Positions 24,260-32,807 of a stretch of DNA of 64,000 nucleotides are shown one piece after another. Numbering within the stretch: position 1 is the stretch's first letter; each line of letters starts with the position of its first letter. Position numbers and translations under genes: made by a program. The notes under the pieces are model-generated. The model saw nothing but the letters and a program-made list of their open reading frames with translations, had not been told where the DNA came from and did no database searches. Origin of the DNA: Pseudovibrio zosterae (GTDB lineage Bacteria; Pseudomonadota; Alphaproteobacteria; Rhizobiales; Stappiaceae); contig NZ_JAWXVZ010000003.1 in assembly GCF_033843645.1 (NCBI RefSeq), positions 248,001 through 312,000 on the forward strand, given 5' to 3'.

Positions 24260-24775
24260 TTATGGGAAGAGAGCGTCCACATCAGCCTGAGTGAACTCGT
24301 CCAGATCATCGGAGGACTCTGGCACGTGCCCGTGGATGATGCCGCTGGCCTGACTGATAAGGGGTCTCACAAACGTGGTTGCACGATACTGGATCTTGAA
24401 GAGCACCTCTGAGGTAAGTGCCTCAGCATTTTCGATGAGGGCTTTCAGTGAAATAACCTCAGCATCAATTAGTGCAACGGTCTGGCACAACGCATCACGC
24501 AGATGCTCTGGGCAAGCCCCGTAAGCCTTAATAGCGAGCCTCTTCTCGGAAAAGCCGGAGTTCTCAAAGTGCTCTTCATAGGAGCAGGGCTCCCACAGGA
24601 GCACGTCGCTGGCGCAATCCGGAATATCCGGGAGCATTTCCAGCATCATCACTACTTCATTGAAGTGATTAAGATAATCTGTAGCCAAGCCCGTCTGCGG
24701 ATTGATATTGGCGCGATCGAGGTTTTCGGGAGACATGTCCCCTTGTCCCAATTGCTCCGTTAGCGCTTCCATCAA
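24260..24775 (-). CDS. Uncharacterised helical protein
   Basis: A 171-residue soluble protein, mostly helical and acidic, with a central helix pair around LNHFNEVVMMLEMLPDIPDC and RLAIKAYGACPEHLRDALCQ, ending in an Asp/Glu-rich tail (SSDDLDEFTQADVDALF). The last part resembles the short acidic adaptor tails seen in chemotaxis- and flagellum-related small proteins, but that is only a similarity of composition. ATG 24775, divergent from yedK. No known family recognised. Confidence 0.7.
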   Translation of the reverse strand: MMEALTEQLGQGDMSPENLDRANINPQTGLATDYLNHFNEVVMMLEMLPDIPDCASDVLLWEPCSYEEHFENSGFSEKRLAIKAYGACPEHLRDALCQTVALIDAEVISLKALIENAEALTSEVLFKIQYRATTFVRPLISQASGIIHGHVPESSDDLDEFTQADVDALFP

Positions 24776-24860
24776 TTCCTCCGGCCTTGTAAACCTACTT
24801 TAGCGTCTATACAGAGTAACTCGTTGCAAATTTACTAAAACATCGTCAGGGCAATCGTTC

Positions 24861-25616
24861 ATGTGTGGCCGATATACTCTTACCGCATCCCCAGAGGAAG
24901 TTCGTGAGCTCTTTTCATACATCGAGCAGTCGAATTTTCCTCCGCGGTACAACATAGCCCCGACGCAACCGATTGCTCTAGTAAAAAACGAACATGGTCA
25001 ACGTCATTTTGCACTGGCAAGATGGGGATTTGTGCCTAGTTGGGTCAAGGATCCTGCCAGTTTCACGCTGCTTATCAATGCGCGGGCGGAAACGTTGCTT
25101 GAAAAACCTTCATTCAAAGCAGCCATCAAGCACCGCCGTTGTTTGATACCTGCAAACGGCTTTTATGAATGGCAGCGTGCCGTTTCCGCCAAGCAGCCCT
25201 ACTACATTTCCGCGGCCAACAATCAGCCCTTGGCGTTCGCAGGGCTGTGGGAAACTTGGTCGCACCCAGAAGGTGGGGATATCGACACCGCCGCCATGAT
25301 CACAGTTGAAGCAAATGAGGATATGGCACCGATTCACCATCGCATGCCAGCGCTGCTGGAGCCACATCAGTTCGACGCGTGGCTTGATACCGGTACGGTG
25401 ATGGCGCGGGAGGCGGTCACCTTTTTGAAGCCGGCACCCAAGGGCGTGTTGTCGTTTACACCTGTTTCGACGCGGGTAAACAGCGCATCCCACGATGACG
25501 AAGGCCTGATCCGGGAAGTGGAACTGACGGAACCAAAGAAACCAGAGCCTAAGCCTGCCAAGCCTCCGCGCAAGAAGAAGACGGGTACTGACGACGGTCA
25601 GCTCGATCTGTTTTAG
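24861..25616 (+). CDS. yedK: SRAP/HMCES-type abasic site protein (YedK)
   Basis: A 251-residue SOS response-associated peptidase family protein. It crosslinks through Cys2 to abasic sites in single-stranded DNA, shielding them. Cys2 follows the initiator Met directly (MCGRYT); the other active-site residues are Asn in RYNIAPTQP, Glu in ANGFYEWQ and His in IHHRMPALL. The C-terminal ~30 residues are a Lys/Pro-rich tail ending QLDLF, a possible sliding-clamp-binding peptide (Q-L--LF), which would place the protein at the replication fork. That reading of the tail is inference. ATG 24861; no LexA box noticed. Confidence 0.93.
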   Translation: MCGRYTLTASPEEVRELFSYIEQSNFPPRYNIAPTQPIALVKNEHGQRHFALARWGFVPSWVKDPASFTLLINARAETLLEKPSFKAAIKHRRCLIPANGFYEWQRAVSAKQPYYISAANNQPLAFAGLWETWSHPEGGDIDTAAMITVEANEDMAPIHHRMPALLEPHQFDAWLDTGTVMAREAVTFLKPAPKGVLSFTPVSTRVNSASHDDEGLIREVELTEPKKPEPKPAKPPRKKKTGTDDGQLDLF

Positions 25617-25632
25617 CCCTCATAAGGTATCA

Positions 25633-25654
25633 AGAGCGCTCCGGGGAGCGCTCT
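25633..25654. terminator. Hairpin between yedK and the convergent FAD oxidase
   Basis: AGAGCGCTCC (25633-25642) and GGAGCGCTCT (25645-25654), a strong stem serving both genes. T tails are short on each side (ACTTTGTTT on plus). Confidence 0.7.
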
Positions 25655-25664
25655 ACTTTGTTTG

Positions 25665-27077
25665 TCAGAGAATGCGTCCGGGGTTCAGGAGCGCCTTGGG
25701 ATCCAAAGTCTCTTTGATTGCCCGCATCAGTTTCATCTCGACGGGGCTCTTTACCGTCGGAAGCAGCTCGCGCTTCAAGACGCCGATGCCGTGTTCTGCG
25801 GAAATTGAGCCATTATATTGGGCCGTGATGCCGTGGACGATTTCATTGACCGCATCCCATTGCGCAAGGAATGCCTGCTTGTCAGCGCCTTCTGGCTGGC
25901 TGATGTTAAAGTGAATGTTGCCATCGCCCATGTGACCGAACGGGACCGGACGGCAGCCGGGAATGAAAGCCTCAACCGCCGCGATTGCTTCTTCCAGAAA
26001 CGCAGGTACTTTCGCCACAGGGACCGACACATCATGCTTGATGGAGCCGCCCTCCAGCTTTTGCACCTCAGACATGCCGTGGCGCAGGCGCCAAAAGTCT
26101 TCGGCCTGAGCATTGCTCTGTGCCAGAACGGCGTCGTTCAGAAGCTCAGCTTCGAAGGCTTCTTCAAACACGGCTTCCGTCAAGCTGGCAAGGTCGATGT
26201 CCTTGGAGCCAGCAGATAGCTCTACCAAAACGTACCAGTCATGCTCATCGGCCATGGGGAAACGGGCATTTTCCTGATGGCGTACACTGAACTGCATGCC
26301 GATTTTGGGCAGGATTTCAAATCCGGTCAGCATGGCACCTGCGTGCTTTTGGGCCACCGACAGCAAGGATAGTGCCTGATGCGGCGAATCTAGGCCGCAC
26401 AGTGCAACTTCTACGGCAGCAGGCTTTGGGAAAAGACGCAGGCTTGCAGCTGTAATGATCCCCAAAGTGCCTTCAGAACCGATAAATAATTGTTTCAAAT
26501 CGTAACCGGTATTGTCCTTGCGAAGGGTGCGAAGTCCCTCCCAAACCTCACCATTTGCAAGCACAACCTCAAGCCCCAAAACAAGGTCGCGGGTGTTGCC
26601 ATAAGACAGTACGGCGGTGCCTCCCGCATTGGTCGCAATGTTGCCGCCGATCTGGCAGGAGCCCTGCGCGCCGAGCGTCAGAGGAAAGATCAAATCGTGC
26701 TCTTCGGCCCGCTCGTGGATCGTTTGAAGCACGGCCCCAGCCTCAACAACCATGGTCCGCCCCAAAGGGTCGATATTGCGAATTTTGTTGAGGCGAGAAA
26801 GGCTTAAAACAACTTCACTTCCGCCGTTTTTAGGGATTTGCGCGCCAACAAGGCCGGTGTTTCCGCCTTGCGGGACAATTACAAGATCATGCTCGTTTGC
26901 AAGCCTCATGCACGCGGCAACTTCGGCCGTCGAACCGGGGCGCAACACCATGGGAGTTGTGCCTTTGAACTTGTCACGCCATTCCACCAGATAGGGGGCT
27001 TGATCCGCTGCTTCTGTGAGGACGTTTGCCTCTCCAAGCAACTCTTGAAAAGCGCGGATTAGGCTGTCTTGTGTCAT
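25665..27077 (-). CDS. FAD-linked D-2-hydroxyacid dehydrogenase (GlcD/D2HGDH type)
   Basis: A 470-residue flavoprotein of the vanillyl-alcohol-oxidase fold. The FAD-binding half has VPQGGNTGLVGAQ (residues ~69-81), the CQIGGNIATNAGG loop and GSEGTLGIIT; the C-terminal half carries the metal/substrate block PFGHMGDGNIHFN and SAEHGIGVLKR, then the usual NPGRIL end. Candidates are D-lactate, D-2-hydroxyglutarate or glycolate; the C-terminal motifs fit D-2-hydroxyglutarate/D-lactate enzymes best. No glcEF partners are adjacent, favouring a single-subunit enzyme that hands electrons to ETF. Divergent from fabI. Confidence 0.88.
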   Translation of the reverse strand: MTQDSLIRAFQELLGEANVLTEAADQAPYLVEWRDKFKGTTPMVLRPGSTAEVAACMRLANEHDLVIVPQGGNTGLVGAQIPKNGGSEVVLSLSRLNKIRNIDPLGRTMVVEAGAVLQTIHERAEEHDLIFPLTLGAQGSCQIGGNIATNAGGTAVLSYGNTRDLVLGLEVVLANGEVWEGLRTLRKDNTGYDLKQLFIGSEGTLGIITAASLRLFPKPAAVEVALCGLDSPHQALSLLSVAQKHAGAMLTGFEILPKIGMQFSVRHQENARFPMADEHDWYVLVELSAGSKDIDLASLTEAVFEEAFEAELLNDAVLAQSNAQAEDFWRLRHGMSEVQKLEGGSIKHDVSVPVAKVPAFLEEAIAAVEAFIPGCRPVPFGHMGDGNIHFNISQPEGADKQAFLAQWDAVNEIVHGITAQYNGSISAEHGIGVLKRELLPTVKSPVEMKLMRAIKETLDPKALLNPGRIL

Positions 27078-27252
27078 GGTATTGTCGCTGTGTTAGGGAT
27101 TGATCGTAGTAACGCTATCAGATAAGCGCTGCTCTTAAAGCATCTATGGCTGTTAGAACATACCTATCGATGGCTTGAAGCTGGCGTAACAGTATGCAAT
27201 AGCAATTTCAAACTGCTTGGTAGGTCAAGTGATATTCACTCAGGAGAAAAAT

Positions 27253-28074
27253 ATGGCAGAAGCGCGAGGATTGATGGACGGTAAGCGTGGCCTGATCATG
27301 GGTCTTGCAAACAACCGCTCTATCGCTTGGGGTATTGCCAAGGCATTGCGCGAAGCTGGTGCTGAATTGGCTCTGACGTATCAGGGTGAGCCGCTGAAGC
27401 GCCGTGTTGAGCCGCTTGCAGAGCAACTCGACGCGTATGTAGCAGGTCATTGCGATGTAACAGATGATGCGTCGGTCGAACAGGTTTTCAAGAACCTGGA
27501 AGAGAAGTGGGGCAAGATCGACTTTCTGGTACACGCTATTGCGTTTTCCGATAAGGACGAGCTGACAGGCCGTTTCCTTGACACGACTTCTGACAACTTC
27601 AAGAAGACCATGGACATCTCGGTCTATTCTCTGGTGAAGGTAACAAAGCACGCAGAGAAGCTGATGACAGACGGTGGTTCCGTGCTCACGCTCACCTATT
27701 ACGGTGCTGAGAAGGTAATGCCTAACTATAATGTTATGGGCGTTGCCAAGGCAGCTCTTGAAGCGAGTGTGAAGTATCTTGCCGTTGATCTGGGTCCTCA
27801 GAAGATCCGTGTAAACGCCCTTTCTGCTGGTCCAATCAAGACGCTGGCCGCTTCTGGTATTGGCGACCTGCGCTACATCATGAAGTGGAACGAGTACAAC
27901 TCCCCACTGCGCAGCAATGTTACCATCGAAGAAGTGGGCACCTCAGCCGTGTACCTCTTGTCCGATTACAGCAAGGCCGTTACTGGCGAGACGCACCATG
28001 TTGATTGCGGCTACCACGTTGTCGGCATGAAGGCTGTTGACGCGCCTGACATCGCAACGGTTCTCAAGGACTGA
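27253..28074 (+). CDS. fabI: Enoyl-[acyl-carrier-protein] reductase (NADH), FabI type
   Basis: A 273-residue FabI that reduces trans-2-enoyl-ACP, the last step of each fatty-acid elongation round and the target of triclosan. The cofactor loop reads GLANNRSIAWGIAKAL (17-32) and the catalytic pair is Tyr159 and Lys166 (Y-x6-K), with Tyr149 ahead of it. The NVMGVAKAALEASVKYLA helix and SAGPIKTLAASGI follow. ATG 27253 is preceded by CAGGAGAA; an upstream in-frame start at 27217 is not preferred. Monocistronic, with a terminator at 28102. Confidence 0.97.
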   Translation: MAEARGLMDGKRGLIMGLANNRSIAWGIAKALREAGAELALTYQGEPLKRRVEPLAEQLDAYVAGHCDVTDDASVEQVFKNLEEKWGKIDFLVHAIAFSDKDELTGRFLDTTSDNFKKTMDISVYSLVKVTKHAEKLMTDGGSVLTLTYYGAEKVMPNYNVMGVAKAALEASVKYLAVDLGPQKIRVNALSAGPIKTLAASGIGDLRYIMKWNEYNSPLRSNVTIEEVGTSAVYLLSDYSKAVTGETHHVDCGYHVVGMKAVDAPDIATVLKD

Positions 28075-28101
28075 CTGCAAGCGCAATGCTCAGGAATTAA
28101 G

Positions 28102-28129
28102 AAGGGGTGCTCGAGAGCGCCCCTTTTTT
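28102..28129 (+). terminator. Rho-independent terminator after fabI
   Basis: AAGGGGTGCT / AGCGCCCCTT (28102-28111 and 28115-28124, one G-T pair), then six T. Confidence 0.9.
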
Positions 28130-28286
28130 GTAGCAATGCTTTACTTGTGTGGAACGGCGCTCATTTCTCTGAAGAGCCGGGGTTTAAAACTTCTGCTTCA
28201 TAGTCTTGTCGAAGCTTTGCGGCACGGTATAAAACGTCGAACTAATCCCGCAAATCAGCCTGAAACAAAAAGCAGTAGTTTAGCTC

Positions 28287-28910
28287 ATGGAACAAAGCAC
28301 CAATATTGCGCGTCTGGCACCAACTCCCATCATCTTCATACGCCACGGCCAGACAGACTGGAATGCGGAAGGTCGCATGCAGGGTCAGCAGGATATCCCG
28401 CTTAACGATACCGGCCGCGAGCAGGCAAGACGCAATGGCCGTGAGCTCAAAGGCTTTTTGCAGCGGGAAGGTCTGAGCCACGCTGACTTTGAGATCATCT
28501 CGTCGCCGATGCTGCGTACCCGCCAAACCATGGATCTGGTTCTTGAGGAAATGGAGTTGGAGGCAAACGCCTACGCTTTGGATGACCGCCTGAAAGAGAT
28601 CACTTTCGGTGCCATGGAAGGCAAGACAATCCCGGAGATCAAGGCCGTCAACCCGGAACTCGCCGAGGCCCGCAAGGCAGACAAGTGGGGCTTCGTGCCG
28701 CCAGAGGGGGAGAGCTACAAAATGCTTTCTTACCGGATTGAGGGCTGGCTTATGTCCTGCTCCAAGCCGATGATCATTGTCTCTCATGGCGGCGTGATGC
28801 GGGTTTTGCGTGGTTTGCTGCTTGGCTATCCCACAACTGAAATTCCAACGCTTGAAGTGCCTCAAGACCAGTTTCTGGTTTGGCGTGATGGCAAGGAAAG
28901 CTGGGTTTAA
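28287..28910 (+). CDS. Histidine phosphatase (phosphoglycerate mutase-like)
   Basis: A 207-residue member of the histidine-phosphatase clan. The phosphorylated residue is His20 in FIRHGQTDWN; the second conserved His is in VSHGGVMRVL near residue 172. The SSPMLRTRQTMDLVLEEM helix and DDRLKEITFGAMEG segment complete the pocket. Broad-specificity phosphatases (GpmB- or CobC-like) share these motifs; a true glycolytic mutase is unlikely without the full insert. It is followed after 3 bases by a GNAT gene and is likely co-transcribed with it. Confidence 0.88.
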   Translation: MEQSTNIARLAPTPIIFIRHGQTDWNAEGRMQGQQDIPLNDTGREQARRNGRELKGFLQREGLSHADFEIISSPMLRTRQTMDLVLEEMELEANAYALDDRLKEITFGAMEGKTIPEIKAVNPELAEARKADKWGFVPPEGESYKMLSYRIEGWLMSCSKPMIIVSHGGVMRVLRGLLLGYPTTEIPTLEVPQDQFLVWRDGKESWV

Positions 28911-28913
28911 ATA

Positions 28914-29345
28914 ATGGAAATTCAAAGGCTTGAGAGCGCGCAGGTTGAATGCGCTCTGTCGATCTGGCTCGCTGCCTCCATCAAGGCTCACGACTTCATC
29001 GAAGCCGGATTTTGGGAAAGCATGGTTCCAGCCATGCGCGACACCTATTTGCCAGCCAGTGAAACGTGGGTATGCGTTCAGGAAGGGCAAGTGCTGGGCT
29101 TCCTCTCGCTTCTGGAGAATAGTCTGGCAGCGCTTTTTGTTGCGCCGCATTCGCAGGGCAGGGGCCTTGGGTATGCACTGATGAAACACGCAAAGGCACA
29201 GCGGAATACGCTTGAGCTTTCCGTCTACAACGCGAACAAGGGAGCCTATGAGTTTTATCTGCGTCAGGGGTTCAATGTTGTTGAGGAGCGCCTTGACGCG
29301 CATACCGGGCACCCAGAGGTGCTGATGGAGTGGCAGGCGCAATAA
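28914..29345 (+). CDS. GNAT-family N-acetyltransferase (YjaB-like)
   Basis: A 143-residue GNAT domain. The acetyl-CoA-binding motif A is visible as LAALFVAPHSQGRGLGYALMKHAK (Q-x-x-G-x-G/A at ~82-88), followed by the LSVYNANKGAYEFYLRQGFNVVEE pattern of motif B. It resembles E. coli YjaB in size and the WQ-rich end. Acceptor unknown. It starts 3 bases after the phosphatase stop; the following aroC has its own leader. Confidence 0.87.
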   Translation: MEIQRLESAQVECALSIWLAASIKAHDFIEAGFWESMVPAMRDTYLPASETWVCVQEGQVLGFLSLLENSLAALFVAPHSQGRGLGYALMKHAKAQRNTLELSVYNANKGAYEFYLRQGFNVVEERLDAHTGHPEVLMEWQAQ

Positions 29346-29479
29346 ACGCGTCGTAGCTCTTGAGAAAAACAGCGGTCCTTCTGCCTCCCCCCACAATTGA
29401 CCGAATGGGCGAACCAACTTACAACCGGGGAACTTTACTAACCCGCGTGCACGTGCCGCGCCTTTGATTTTGGAAAGAA

Positions 29480-30565
29480 ATGTCCCACAACAGCTTCGGA
29501 ACCCTTTTCCGCTTTACCACCTGGGGCGAGAGCCATGGCCCGGCATTGGGCTGTGTGATTGATGGCTGCCCTCCAATGCTTGCCATTTCTGCCGAGGAAA
29601 TTCAGCAGTATCTGGATCAACGCAAGCCGGGACAGTCCAAGTATACAACTCAGCGCCGCGAGCCGGATCAGGTAAAGATTCTTTCCGGCACAATGGAAGA
29701 CGAAGACGGCGTTCTGCGAACGACCGGAACGCCAATCTCATTGATGATCGAGAACACCGATCAGCGCTCCAAGGACTATTCCGAAATCAAGGAGAGGTAT
29801 CGCCCCGGTCACGCGGACTATACCTATGACGCTAAGTACGGCATTCGCGACTATCGTGGAGGCGGGCGCTCTTCGGCGCGGGAAACCGCAGCCCGTGTTG
29901 CTGCAGGGGCAGTGGCACGAAAGGTCATTCCGGGGGTCACCATTCGTGCAGCGCTCGTGCAAATGGGGCCGCACAAAATCAACCGGGACAATTGGGATTG
30001 GAGTGAGGTGCACAATAACCCGTTCTTCTGCCCAGACAAGGAAGCCGCGGCTTTCTATGCGGAGTACCTGGATGGCATTCGAAAAGCGGGTTCATCCGTT
30101 GGCGCTGTCATCGAAGTCATTGCAGAAGGGGTGCCTGTAGGCCTCGGCGCGCCAGTCTATGGCAAGCTGGATCAGGATATCGCCTCGGCCATGATGTCCA
30201 TCAATGCGGTGAAAGGTGTTGAGATTGGCAACGGCTTTGAAGCTGCGACCCTGACCGGCGAGGAAAATGCCGATGAGATGCGCATGGGCGCAGATGGTCA
30301 GCCGGAATTCCTGTCCAACCATGCAGGCGGAGTGCTGGGCGGCATCTCAAGCGGGGCACCTGTGGTGGCGCGTTTCGCGATCAAGCCCACATCCTCCATC
30401 CTGACACCGCGCAAATCAATTACCCGTTCAGGCGATGAGGTGGATGTGATGACAAAGGGCCGTCATGATCCATGCGTTGGTATCCGAGCGGTTCCCGTGG
30501 GAGAGGCCATGATGGCGCTGGTGCTTGCGGATCACTTTCTGCGTCACCGCGGCCAGGTTGGCTGA
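29480..30565 (+). CDS. aroC: Chorismate synthase
   Basis: A 361-residue AroC, the FMN-dependent enzyme that turns 5-enolpyruvylshikimate 3-phosphate into chorismate. Family signatures are GESHGPALGCVIDGCPP near the N-terminus, RPGHADYTYDAKYGIRDYRGGGRSSARET-type central block and the C-terminal RHDPCVGIRAVPVGEAM. Both catalytic His lie in these blocks (GESHG and GRHDP). ATG 29480 follows GAAAGAA. Terminator at 30593. Confidence 0.97.
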   Translation: MSHNSFGTLFRFTTWGESHGPALGCVIDGCPPMLAISAEEIQQYLDQRKPGQSKYTTQRREPDQVKILSGTMEDEDGVLRTTGTPISLMIENTDQRSKDYSEIKERYRPGHADYTYDAKYGIRDYRGGGRSSARETAARVAAGAVARKVIPGVTIRAALVQMGPHKINRDNWDWSEVHNNPFFCPDKEAAAFYAEYLDGIRKAGSSVGAVIEVIAEGVPVGLGAPVYGKLDQDIASAMMSINAVKGVEIGNGFEAATLTGEENADEMRMGADGQPEFLSNHAGGVLGGISSGAPVVARFAIKPTSSILTPRKSITRSGDEVDVMTKGRHDPCVGIRAVPVGEAMMALVLADHFLRHRGQVG

Positions 30566-30592
30566 GCCCAGACATTGCGCGTAACGATCGGA

Positions 30593-30621
30593 GGTCACAG
30601 CTTTTGAGCTGTGGCCTTTTT
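30593..30621 (+). terminator. Rho-independent terminator after aroC
   Basis: GGTCACAGCT / AGCTGTGGCC (30593-30602 and 30607-30616), four-base loop, five T. Confidence 0.9.
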
Positions 30622-30699
30622 GCATTTCGGGGGCTCACTATCAGACAATCGACTGAAGTGCGAAATCAGACCTTGATTTTTAATGGGAAGCAGACCACC

Positions 30700-30716
30700 T
30701 TTCAGTCACACTGAAA
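30700..30716. promoter_or_regulatory. Palindrome upstream of the HTH-RibB gene
   Basis: TTTCAGT (30700-30706) and ACTGAAA (30710-30716) with a CAC centre, 42 bases before the start. A possible operator for the protein's own HTH domain. No FMN riboswitch elements were seen in 30622-30757. Confidence 0.4.
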
Positions 30717-30757
30717 AGATCTCTGAATCTTCCCTCAACTGAAATCGCAGGAAACCC

Positions 30758-32077
30758 ATGCGTCTCGACAAGTGGCTCGCACAGAACTCAGAAAGCCGAA
30801 GCGCCTTCGCACGCCGGGCAGGGCTTTCCCCCGCCTCAGTTACAGCTTTGTGCAACGATCCTTGTGTTTGGGTCTCCCGCGAAATGGCTCAAAAGATTGC
30901 CGAAGCAACCGGTGGGGAAGTGACCCCCAACGATTTCTTGGGCCTTAAAGAAACCAAGGAGTATGCTGTGTCCCAGACCCGTGTCGCTGAAGCGCTGCGC
31001 GCCTTTGAAAACGGTGAGATGGTCGTTGTAACCGATGATGACGACCGCGAAAACGAAGGCGATCTGATTGTTGCTGCAAGCAAGATCACGCCGGAACAAA
31101 TGGCTTTCATCATCCGCCATACCTCAGGCATTGTCTGCGCGCCGATGACCCGCGAAACCGCGTCTCGCCTTCGTCTGGACCCGATGGTAAGCAACAACGA
31201 TGCGCCACTGGCGACCGCTTTCACCGTTTCCGTGGACTATGGGCCGGGCCTGACCACAGGCATCTCCGCTGAAGAGCGCTGCAGCACCGTTCGTGCGTTG
31301 GCAAACCCGAACGCGGGCGCAGCTGACTTTGTCCGGCCGGGCCACGTTTTCCCCCTTATCGCAAAAGACGGCGGCGTACTGATCCGGTCTGGCCATACGG
31401 AAGCGGCTGTTGATCTGTGCAAGCTGACTGGCCTCCCGGAAGTTGGTGTCATTTCCGAGCTCGTCAACGACGATGGCACTGTAAAACGGGGGGACGCTGT
31501 TGCAGCTTTCGCTGAAGAGCATGGCTTGAAAATGGTCTCTGTTGCAGACCTCATCGCTTGGCGGCAGCGCAACGAGTCTTTCGTGACCCGCGGTGCGGAA
31601 CAGCAGATTGCAACACCGCACGGGCCTGCCTACGCGATTTCTTTCAGCACGCCCTTTGACAAGATGGATCACCTTGCCATTATCTATGGCGACATTCGGG
31701 ATGGCCGTAGCGTTCCAGTTCGCCTGCAGCGTGAAGCTGTTGTTGATGACGTTTTTGGCACCAGCAAGTCTCTCTCCAATGTGATGAAGGACTTCGCTGA
31801 GCGCGGTCGCGGGGTTATTGTGTACCTGCGTGAAGGTGGTGTTGGGGTGGCTCAACGTGCTGAGCGCGCGCGTGAAGGACTGGAAGCGGCAGAAGAAGAG
31901 CAGCATCAGTCCGCTCAAAGCCGTGAGCAAGGGTGGCGTGAGATTGGTCTTGGCGCACAGATCCTCAAAGACCTTGGCGTCACCTCAATTCGTGTGATCG
32001 CCAGCCGCGAACGCCACTACGTCGGCCTTGAAGGCTTCGGTATTGAAATTGAAGGCACGGAGATCGCCGGAGACTGA
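30758..32077 (+). CDS. ribB: 3,4-dihydroxy-2-butanone-4-phosphate synthase with N-terminal HTH and degenerate GTP cyclohydrolase II domain
   Basis: A 439-residue three-part protein. Residues 1-65 form a Cro/C1- or YdaS-like HTH (LDKWLAQNSESRSAFARRAGLS, then PASVTALC and EMAQKIAEATGGEVTPNDF). Residues ~75-275 are a complete RibB domain with DDRENEGDLIVAA (metal and substrate loop), AERCSTVRAL and GHTEAAVDL, making the butanone phosphate used for riboflavin. Residues ~290-435 align with GTP cyclohydrolase II, but the zinc Cys are gone: where RibA has S-E-C-L-x-D and R-C-D-C-G, this has QREAVVDDVFG and no Cys. It is therefore a RibB only; RibA must be elsewhere. The HTH suggests autoregulation. 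Confidence 0.93.
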   Translation: MRLDKWLAQNSESRSAFARRAGLSPASVTALCNDPCVWVSREMAQKIAEATGGEVTPNDFLGLKETKEYAVSQTRVAEALRAFENGEMVVVTDDDDRENEGDLIVAASKITPEQMAFIIRHTSGIVCAPMTRETASRLRLDPMVSNNDAPLATAFTVSVDYGPGLTTGISAEERCSTVRALANPNAGAADFVRPGHVFPLIAKDGGVLIRSGHTEAAVDLCKLTGLPEVGVISELVNDDGTVKRGDAVAAFAEEHGLKMVSVADLIAWRQRNESFVTRGAEQQIATPHGPAYAISFSTPFDKMDHLAIIYGDIRDGRSVPVRLQREAVVDDVFGTSKSLSNVMKDFAERGRGVIVYLREGGVGVAQRAERAREGLEAAEEEQHQSAQSREQGWREIGLGAQILKDLGVTSIRVIASRERHYVGLEGFGIEIEGTEIAGD

Positions 32078-32109
32078 TCGGTGCTCCCAACCTCGGAGTG
32101 ACCTGACCC

Positions 32110-32658
32110 TTGGTACAGACGAATTTCTCAGACCCGTGGGATGACGCTGCAAATCCGCAACCTGAAAGCTTTGCAACTGGCTATTCTCGTGGGGCTGGGG
32201 AAGGGCTCGTCTATGGTGGGGGCGCTGTTGCGCTTGGCGCCATACTTTTTTCTGTTTTTGGGTATCCGCTTGCCGCGCTTCTTGCAATTGGTGCGGCAGC
32301 GGTTGCCATCTGGTTCTATCCAACCGTTCTTAAAGAGCCGCAGATAGGTGGCCGCAGCGATGGCCTGTTTGTCGACGGTATTGGCTTTATTGACTGGGCT
32401 AGCATCACCGAGATGTCTTTGCATACGACCGCGGTGCGATCTATCCTTCTGACAAAGCTTCATATTCGGCTAAACACTGACCTGCAAAAGGCTGTTTCAA
32501 AGCCTCAGAAGCTGCCGTTCTGGCGCATGGTGATGATGAAAAACTGGGTGCTGAAGCAAGATGAAGACGGTATGCAGACCATCATCGTGAATATGCACAC
32601 ATTGCGCATGCCGGCCGAGCAAGTTCTTTCCCGTTTAAGGCGCTTCCGGTCCGCTTGA
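32110..32658 (+). CDS. Small membrane protein of unknown function
   Basis: A 182-residue protein starting at TTG 32110 (in-frame alternatives are further inside). Residues ~35-68 contain two closely packed membrane segments (GAVALGAILFSVFGYPLAALLAIGAAAVAIWF). The C-terminal ~110 residues are a soluble, possibly PH-like domain (IDWASITEMSLHTTAVRSILLTKL, and a late VNMHTLRMPAEQVLSRL helix), as in bacterial proteins with a short membrane hairpin and cytoplasmic PH-like fold. It begins 32 bases after ribB and may be co-transcribed. Confidence 0.7.
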   Translation: MVQTNFSDPWDDAANPQPESFATGYSRGAGEGLVYGGGAVALGAILFSVFGYPLAALLAIGAAAVAIWFYPTVLKEPQIGGRSDGLFVDGIGFIDWASITEMSLHTTAVRSILLTKLHIRLNTDLQKAVSKPQKLPFWRMVMMKNWVLKQDEDGMQTIIVNMHTLRMPAEQVLSRLRRFRSA

Positions 32659-32807
32659 CGTGCTCAAGTTGCAACACTGTGATATTTTTGTGTTTGCCGT
32701 CACCGTTTTGGCGATATTTCAGGTAATCTTGGGAACATGTGGACGTTCTGTTAAAACTAGAGGGCTTACGCTTCGTTATGTAGGCCAATAAAAACGGTGA
32801 TATCGCG

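Noticed and set aside
30622..30757. An FMN riboswitch before ribB
   Set aside because: None of the conserved RFN-element blocks is present.
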